From Pegoplata infirma (lineage: Eukaryota > Arthropoda > Insecta > Diptera > Anthomyiidae): 64,000 bases of DNA. Positions 57,591 through 64,000 of the stretch are shown in pieces; the stretch's first letter is position 1; every line of letters starts with the position of its first letter. Location: positions 212,106,035 through 212,170,034 of the forward strand of contig OY992539.1 of assembly GCA_963921195.1 (NCBI GenBank), given 5' to 3'. The translations under genes and the position numbers were made by a program. Under the pieces are notes generated by a model. The model saw only the letters and a program-made list of their open reading frames with translations, was not told the DNA's origin and made no database searches.

Positions 57591-58215
57591 TTATATGAAA
57601 AGATGATGAAAATTTTAAAAGGTGAAAAAAAACAAGGGGCAAAGGGGATTTCAATGGAAAATTTGTTATTTTTGTTTATTTCTGCGTAATGTGGTAATAT
57701 TTTTTTGAAAAAGATCATAGTTTCCTTCAAACAAAAAATTTGCATTAAAAAAAAAATAGCAAATCAAAAGACTTAAGACACATACCCGAAAATTATTAAA
57801 TAGGAAAATAGTTATGAAAAATGAATTAAAATGAAAATGAATTTAAATGGAAATAGATTTAAATGAAAAATTTTTTATTTTGTTATATTTCTGCGTAATG
57901 TGGTCATAATTTCATTAAAAAAAATTTACAAAAAAAAAATAGCAAAACAAAAGACTTAAAACACATAACCGATAATGGTTTAATAAGGAAAAGAATTTTG
58001 AAAAAGAGATTTCAATGAAAATGGTTTTAAAGGAAAATAAATGAAAAATTTGATATTTTGCTATGTTTCTGCGGAAGGTGGTATTATTTCTAAAAAAAAT
58101 CATTATTTTCTTCAAAAAAAAAAAAACAAATACAAAAAAAAAACAAAACAAATAAAAGACTTAAGCCGCATACCCGAAAATGGTTAAGCAGTAAAATAGT
58201 TATGAAAAATTTACC
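57590..58215 (+). repeat. ~190-bp tandem repeat, three full copies
   Basis: Units contain 'gatttcaatggaaaa', 'ttttgttatatttctgcgta', 'atgtggtaata', 'tttcttcaaa-aaaaa' and then 'aaaacaaaagacttaagaca' + 'catacccgaaaat'. The last word starts at 57762, 57944 and 58150. Minus-strand frames 57542-57745 and 57915-58151 are translations of the unit. Confidence 0.8.
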
Positions 58216-58960
58216 GAATGACGCAGCATTTGTATGTACCCTGTGAGTAAGGGGACCATGAAAGGGACCTGTAACTGTTGCTCTAGGACGGCGTTAATTA
58301 AAAATTTTGGACATTAGAGTCACATTTTTTCTTCAACTTTGGATTTTCCCAAGAGTCCGGGAAAAGTTTTATTCCACTAGACATAAAAGTCTTGTGTTAG
58401 AAATTTGAGGTCTTTCAGATTAAATTAACCCGTGGCGACCGACGATCTAAGTTTTTGATTTTAGAAAATTAAAAAAAAAAATATTTAAAAAAAAGTATGT
58501 CTTGCGATGCATCTTATTTATTAATTTTCATGCACTGAACACGAATATCAAAAAGAAAGAAATTATATCGGTAAAACGGGTTTCGGGATATCTTAATTTG
58601 AAATTTGTCGGTTTTTCCTACGTTCAAGAAATTAAAAATAAAAAATCTCAAAATTTCTTTTCCCTTGAAACAGTCGTTAATTAAAATGTAATTTGAACTA
58701 GATCCGATAATTTTAACCCGTGGTGGTCTTCGATCAAAGTTTCGGATTTTTGTAAAATTTCCACCAATATTTTGAATTTTTGAAAAATGAAAATATTAAA
58801 AAAAAAATAATCTTGCGATACATTATTTTTATTATTTTGGCATGCTGAAAATGAATATAAAATTTCTGAAATACCCCTTGATATTCGCAATATCATTTGA
58901 AATTTGTGAAAAAATTTTTAAAAATGGCGGGTTTTTCTACATTCGAGAAACTACTTACTA
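58216..58960 (+). repeat. copy of the GCGCCC-type repeat
   Basis: 'acccgtggcgaccgacgatc' + 'taag' at 58428, 'cttgcgatgca', 'cgggatatctt', 'gtttttcctacgttcaa' and 'aaaaatctcaaaatttcttt' follow the order of 11640-11900. A second unit starts near 58716 ('acccgtggtggtcttcgatc'). Confidence 0.7.
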
Positions 58961-59640
58961 TTTCACAAACTCAAAATAAATTCTCTGTCCAATCAGCAGA
59001 AAAATCTACTGCAAATACACCCATTTTGAGCCATTTGAGCAATCTGCTGATGTTAGTAGACACGGTTCGCTGATAACACTGTGTTACAGTGAAAAAATAC
59101 CTCTGATGTGACATAGTATAGGTTGTTGGTCTTGTCGAGTAGATCACAAAAATGCCCATTAAACTTGCCAGACACCCTCAAATTTTAGAGTTATTGTCAA
59201 AAAACGTTTTTTTTTTTCCTTTTCTCACTAAACCTTGTGTAATTCAGAAAATTTTCAACCGATTTTAAATTTTTAAACTGTTTTGAATAGAAAAAGGATA
59301 GGGCTTTCCATGTGTGTAAATTGGTCAATACGTAAAAGAAAGATATCTATTGATTTTTTCTATAAAATCAATTATTTTTGTTATTTTTTGAAAATTTTTC
59401 GAGTTTATCGATTTTTTTCTGCTATAGTTCGTTTAACAACCTTTATATTTATAAGCGTTTTTTTAAAGAAAATTTAATTCTAAATACGATAAGCTTTATT
59501 CTGAAAAAGACGGATAAAAATTGGCAGAGTTGTGATAATATTTCTAAAAAAGAAAATAAAGATTTTGCAGGAAATCGCCGTTCAGATAACCCAGGCAAAA
59601 AAAAATAAATTTATCATAAATGGTCATGTACAATATTTTT

Positions 59641-59791
59641 AAAGGTTTTTGGCTCGCTGAATCCGAATCTGGCTTTAAATTGCTCTATCTCGTCAGGTTT
59701 TTGAGATATTTAACATAAATTGACATATCAAAAACTTAATAAGATAGCGCAATTTCAAGGTTAAATTCGAATTCAGGAGGTCAAAAACCTT
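59641..59791. repeat. inverted pair with 43-bp arms
   Basis: 'aaaggtttttggctcgctga' + 'atccgaatctggc' (59641 on) and, in reverse, 'aattcgaattcaggaggtca' + 'aaaaccttt' (ending 59791). Lies just before the mini-me copy, in the loop of the larger inverted structure. Confidence 0.75.
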
Positions 59792-59829
59792 TAAAATAAT
59801 GATACGCGACGTCTCAGTATGTTCGTTTA

Positions 59830-60854
59830 TTATACCCTCCACTCTAGTGATAGAGGGTATATATAAGTTTGTCATTCCGTTTGTAACACCTCGAAATATT
59901 GGTCTAGGACCCCATAAAGTATATATATTTATGATCCTCGATCGATTTGAAGTCGATCTAGCGATGTCCGTCCGTCCGTCCGTCCGTCCGTCCGTCCGTC
60001 CGTCCGTCTGTCTGTCTGTCCGTCCGTAGAAAACACGCTAACTTTTGAAAGACTTTACAGAGGCTACTGAAGTTTGGCATATATGTTTGTCATTTACCTG
60101 GTCAGGTTGGTATTGCAATCCAGCCAAATCGGTCCAGTGGTTCAAAAGTTATGAGCAAAAGAGTAAATTTCGGCAAGGGTGTTTCGCGAATTTACGAGAT
60201 AAAAAACACGATAACTTTCGAATGACAATAATGAGACTACTGAAGCTTAGCATATATCTTTGCCGTTCCCCGGGTCTGTTTGGTTTTAAATTTCAGCTCA
60301 ATCGGTCCAGTGGTTCAAAAGTTATAAGCAAAACCCTGAATTTCAAATTAGTTTCATCTAAAATGCCACGTGTTTTAACAAGTTTAAAAAGCATTGGTGG
60401 TAACTTAACAATGCTTTTCAAACTTGTTTAAATTTTAAGCAATGCTTTTTAAACTTGTTTAGTTTTAAAAGCATTGGTAACTTAAAAACCACAGTCGAAA
60501 AAAATGTTACACTCAAAAAAAATTTTACACTCAAAAAAAAATTTTACACTCAAAAAAAATGTACACAAAAAAAATTTTAGTTATTTTGTGTACATTTTGT
60601 GTACGTGCATTCACTCAGAAATATTTTTACAGTAAAAAAAATATTACACTCGAAAAAAATTTTACACTCAAAAAAAAATAGTAATTTTTTTTTTTTTTTT
60701 AAATGATAAAAAAAGAGTTTTTTACTCAAAATAAAATATTTCTAATCAAAATTGTTAATTTTTTCACGTTAAAAAATGTACTACCCTTTAAAAAATGCAT
60801 TGTGGAGGGTATTCATAGATTCGGCAAAGTCGAATTTAACTTTTCTACTTGTTT
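59830..60854 (+). mobile_element. mini-me/helentron-like element, type 1, most complete copy
   Basis: Starts TTATACCCTCCACTCTAGTG with GAGGGTATA (5' hairpin), then TTTGTCATTCCGTTTGTAAC, 'cccataaagtatatatattt', GTCGATCTAGCGATGTCC and a long (GTCC)n(GTCT)n tract at 59964-60025. Ends GTGGAGGGTATTCATAGATT, hairpin ATTCGGCAAAGTCGAAT, CTACTTGTT. It gives the uninterrupted order for the copy at 24787. 60490-60690 has the tandem 'ttttacactcaaaaaaaa' tract. Frames over it (59799-60029, 60045-60431) are not genes. Confidence 0.93.
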
Positions 60855-61127
60855 TATTATTTTTTTTACCTGGGTTATCCGCACGGCAATTTCATACAAA
60901 ATCTTAATTTTCTTTTTTATAAAAATTATCACAACTCTGTCAATTGTTATCGGATTTTTTTGGCATAAAGCTCATCGTATTCATAATTAAATTTTCTTTA
61001 CGAATACGTTTATTAAAATAATGTTGTTGAACAAACTATAGCAGTAAAAAATCGATAAACTCAAAAAATTTTCAAAAAATAACAAAAAATTAGATATTGT
61101 TGAAAAAATCAATACATATCTTTCTTA

Positions 61128-62452
61128 TACAGTGGGCGACAATACATTGGAAACTTTTTTATAGTAGATGAAATTTGTTAAAAACAAAGTTAACCAAACT
61201 AAACGTTATAATTATCAAACAAGTAATATAAAAAAATGAAATGTAGTTAATTTATCAAGCTTTAATTTAAGCTTAATAGCGTCCAGATTGGGAAAATAAT
61301 GAATGTGTTACGAGGGTCGACGTGGAAAATGAAAAAATTTATAGACATTTTTCAGAACATTTTTAAAAAATATTTGCGAGTCGATTTTTTCCAAGTTAAA
61401 ACATTAGAAATTTAAAAAAAAGTCCAATAGTTTTTATTCAGTGATCAAGTAATTTTTCCAACAACCCAAACATACAGTGGAATTTTTTAAGTACAGTAGC
61501 AAAAATCCACATTTTTTGACCTCCAATTCTTTTGACCACCAATTTTTTATAAACAAAGAAAAGATGTTATTGTTTATTAATTTTAGTACACTTAAGTATA
61601 TGCTAAGGATATATTAAGATAATTTTAATTTCTCTTTGATAACAAAAAATTGGTGGTCAAAAGAATTGGAGGTCAAAAAATGTGGATTTTTGCTACTGTA
61701 CTTAAAAAATTCCACTGTTTGCTTGGGTTGCTGAAAAAATTATTTGATCACTGAATAAAAACTATTGGACCTTTTTTTAAATTTCTAATGTTTTAACTTG
61801 GAAAAAATCTACTCGGAAATATTTTTTAAAAATGTTCTGAAAAATGTCTATAAATTTTTTCATTTTCCACATCGACCCTCGTAACACATTCATTATTTTC
61901 CCAATCTGGACGCTATTAAGCTTAAATTAAAGCTTGATAAATTAACTACATTTCATTTTTTTATATTACTTGTTTGATAATTATAACGTTTAGTTTGGTT
62001 AACTTTGTTTTTAACAAATTTCATCTACTATAAAAAAGTTTCCAATGTATTGTCGCCCACTGTATAAGAAAGATATGTATTGATTTTTTCAACAATATCT
62101 AATTTTTTGTTATTTTTTGAAAATTTTTTGAGTTTATCGATTTTTTACTGCTATAGACCTTTTTTTAAATTTCTAATGTTTTAACTTGGAAAAAATCTAC
62201 TCGGAAATATTTTTTAAAAATGTTCTGAAAAATGTCTATAAATTTTTTCATTTTCCACATCGACCCTCGTAACACATTCATTATTTTCCCAATCTGGACG
62301 CTATTAAGCTTAAATTAAAGCTTGATAAATTACCTACATCACATTTTTTTATAATCCTTGTTTGATAAATATAACGTTTAGTTTTGTTAACTTTGTCTTT
62401 AACAAATTTCATCTACTATAAAAAAGTTTCCAATGTATTGTCGCCCACTGTA
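61128..62452. mobile_element. mariner-type palindromic element, internally rearranged
   Basis: TA-CAGTGGGCGACAATACATT at 61128 and AATGTATTGTCGCCCACTG-TA at 62452. TA duplications and CAGT... ends fit Tc1/mariner. From 61130 to 62062 it is one inverted repeat with arms over 400 bp and a ~65-bp loop. At 62063-62155 a copy of the left flank follows, then a second, diverged copy of the right end (62158-62450, repeat of 61768-62062). The pre-insertion site reads 'tctttcttatgtatagacca', as predicted by the left arm at 59330. No transposase frame. Confidence 0.85.
61475..61717. mobile_element. nested CAGTGGAATTTTTTAAG TIR element
   Basis: TA-CAGTGGAATTTTTTAAGTA at 61473 and TACTTAAAAAATTCCACTG ending 61717, with 'aaaaatccacattttttgac' and 'accaccaatttttt' continuing the inversion. 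It sits at the centre of the larger palindrome. The right flank reads TT rather than TA, so either a mutated target copy or simply the inner part of the palindrome. Confidence 0.6.
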
Positions 62453-62910
62453 TGTATAGACCAATTCACACACATGAAAAGCCCTATCCTTTTTCTATCC
62501 ACAACAGTTGAAAAATTTAGTGAGAAAGTCCCAAAAAAAGTTTTTTGACAATAACTTTAAAATTTGAGAGTGTCTGGCAAGCTTGATGGGCATTTTTGTG
62601 ATCTTTTTGACGAGAGCTACAACCCTAACTACCTCATTTTAAAAGTATATTCGATTTTGTGTTTTTTGAACCACAGTGTAATCTGTCATGATTATCTAAG
62701 TGACATCAGCAGAGAAATCTGGCAAAACAGAAAAGAAATCTGCTAAGACATTTTCTAGAAAATTTGGTTTTTAATGAATTTGTTTTATTGGAAACTATAA
62801 TAGTTTTTTTTTTAATTAAACTTTAAAAAAAATTAAAAAAAGGCGTTTCTGAAAATTAGCAATATAATCTACTGATTAGTCTCAATTGTTTTAATTGTAT
62901 AACAAACGAA

Positions 62911-63170
62911 AAAAATTAACAATTTGAAAAAAAAACTTAAAGTTTTCTTGAAAAAAGGATGACAGCAAACTATTTCTGTAAAATTACAAAATAATCTGCC
63001 AAAAATATTTTCAAAAATATGTTAAATAATATAGGTTTGATTGCATAAAAAAACAAAAAAAAAAATTGACAATTTAAAAAAAGATTTAGAAAATTTTCTT
63101 GAAAAAAGATGACAGCAAACTATTTCTGTTTAACTAAAATAGTCTTCTAACAATATTTTGAAATTCGGCA
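62911..63170 (+). repeat. two tandem ~152-bp copies
   Basis: Copies start at about 62911 and 63063: 'aaaaattgacaattt', 'gttttcttgaaaaaaggatg', 'acagcaaactatttctgt' and 'aatattttcaaa'. A/T-rich, no coding content. Confidence 0.75.
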
Positions 63171-63329
63171 AAAAGAACCAGTAAAAACGCAGTAAAATTT
63201 TTATTATTTTGTAAAACTGAATGAGAGAGATTTAAGTAGAAATACCAATTTTACCAGAAAAATTTGCTGAAAGTTTGCTAAATCAAATTGAAAGTCGTTT
63301 TACGAATTTTTTGACAGAGTTTTTCTTTT

Positions 63330-63622
63330 GAGTGCAGAGCTCAAGACATACTTTTATTTAAAATTAGTTTGAGCGAAATCCGATTATTTTGACCCATAGC
63401 GCCCGTCTATCAAGGTTTTGGTTTTTCAGAAAATGTTTACCAAACATTTTAAAATTTTATCGCAAAGCAACATGGGCTAAAATGTTCAGATTTGGCTCAA
63501 ATTAGTTTTAAATAAAAGTTTGTCTCCATCTCCATGAAATAGTCAGTGAAAAAAAAAAATTTGAGTTTTTTCAAAATCGGAAGAAAAAAAATTTTGCCAT
63601 ACAAAAAAATGCCAGTCTATTG
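63330..63622 (-). repeat. partial copy of the GCGCCC-type repeat
   Basis: 'ttaaaattagtttgagcgaa' + 'atccgat', 'acccatagcgcccgtctatc', then in reverse order 'caacatgggctaaaatgttc' and 'tttaaataaaagtttgtctc', as around the centre of 11880-12060. It ends at the CCCAGCAAAA element. Confidence 0.65.
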
Positions 63623-63628
63623 TTACTT

Positions 63629-64000
63629 CCCAGCAAAACCTAGGTAATGTGTTGTGAAAAGTAATGACTGCCAATTACATTACTTATAACAACTATTCAT
63701 TACTCACTGCATTACATTAGTCCAAAAAGCAACTAGTGGCTTATATTGTAACTAGCTTACAATCCCGGTACTTCGTTACCGGTTGTATTGAATACCGGAT
63801 AATAGAAGGATCAGAATTATTCTATCGATTTCAAAAAAATTCCCCTACGTAGTCTTTGTTTTATTTACTTGTGGACGTTTAAGTCTTCCATATAAAAATA
63901 TTTCAATGAATAATTTAAACAATAAAATTTGAATAACTTTGCTGGTACGTTATCATGTTCGTTCCGGGGGAAAAATATAATGACAATTTTCGAGCCCTTA
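63629..64000 (+). mobile_element. second CCCAGCAAAA element, left part, runs out of the window
   Basis: CCCAGCAAAACCTAGGTAAT at 63629, preceded by TT, then 'attacattac'-type words as in 6923-7655. From about 63750 the sequence ('cccggtacttcgttaccggt') differs and may be another element or host DNA. The right end is not in the window. Confidence 0.6.

Larger units (their letters stand above)
58985..62750. repeat. large inverted structure split by later insertions
   Basis: The left arm (about 58985-59600) matches, in reverse, 60866-61127 plus 62453-62750. 'atcacaaaaatgcccatt' (59147)/'gatgggcatttttgtgat' (62585), 'gccagacaccctcaaatttt' (59168), 'ggatagggctttccatgtgt' (59298)/'acacatgaaaagccctatcc' (62470), and 'cagataacccaggc' (59582)/'cctgggttatccg' (60870) pair up. 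The central loop holds a small inverted pair and a mini-me copy; the right arm is split by a mariner-type insertion. It looks like a foldback transposon or an inverted duplication. No transposase frame. Confidence 0.8.

Noticed and set aside
60045..60431. 128-codon plus-strand open frame
   Set aside because: It lies wholly in the mini-me type-1 element; the sister copy at 24787 does not maintain the frame.

Overview
The window is eukaryotic, strongly A+T-rich, and holds no recognisable protein-coding gene. It is best read as repeat-dense intergenic, intronic or heterochromatic DNA of a higher fly. The pointer to Diptera is six copies (plus one 3' fragment) of elements with the mini-me/DINE-1 (helentron-like) layout. 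They share a start reading TTATACCCT, a 'tatatat' stretch, a (GTCY)n tract reading GTCCGTCC/GTCTGTCC, and a subterminal 3' hairpin followed by ACTTGTT. A calyptrate fly is my guess from general character, not something I could test.

Layout. 1-3315: a homogeneous 35/37-bp satellite around the 17-bp palindrome GTCTCAGAATCTGAGAC, cut off by a hAT-type element (3316-4740) with a perfect 8-bp target duplication. 4750-9180: a degenerate repeat with the word AAAAAGTACC, broken by a CCC...GGG terminal-inverted-repeat (TIR) element (6923-7655). 9.4-13.5 kb: a tRNA-derived relic, a hAT-like MITE, a long inverted GCGCCC-centred repeat, a mini-me copy and a small foldback. 13.6-15.0 kb: a decayed relative of the satellite. 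15604-16144: a piggyBac-type MITE with TTAA on both sides. 17757-18510: a foldback. 19505-22612: a second large satellite array, mostly inverted relative to the first. 24.2-26.5 kb: an inverted minisatellite, then a mini-me copy carrying a Transib-like insertion. 28.2-35.8 kb: the AAAAAGTACC family again, now in the other orientation, carrying at least six insertions. 37.6, 43.0 and 56.0 kb: three copies of a second mini-me subfamily. 40.5-42.7 kb: degenerate satellite mixed with a ~95-bp repeat. 44.5-52.2 kb: a 7.6-kb array built on the palindrome AATTCAGCT-N-AGCTGAATT. A 480-bp insertion in it (49764-50243) has terminal direct repeats, an 8-bp target duplication and a hammerhead-ribozyme-like core. 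52864-54734: a 1.9-kb hAT-type element with nested insertions. 58.3-62.8 kb: a large inverted structure containing a mini-me copy and a mariner-type palindrome of about 1.1 kb.

The window is a layered record of insertions. Because many targets are repeats of known consensus, the empty sites can be reconstructed, which makes several element boundaries and target duplications unusually secure. The items most worth follow-up are the hammerhead-like motif (50067-50139), the Transib-like element whose left end reads CACAGTG, the three CCC...GGG families with 2-bp duplications, the recurring word around GACTTAAGAC, and a small three-exon open frame with short introns on the minus strand at 34081-34451.
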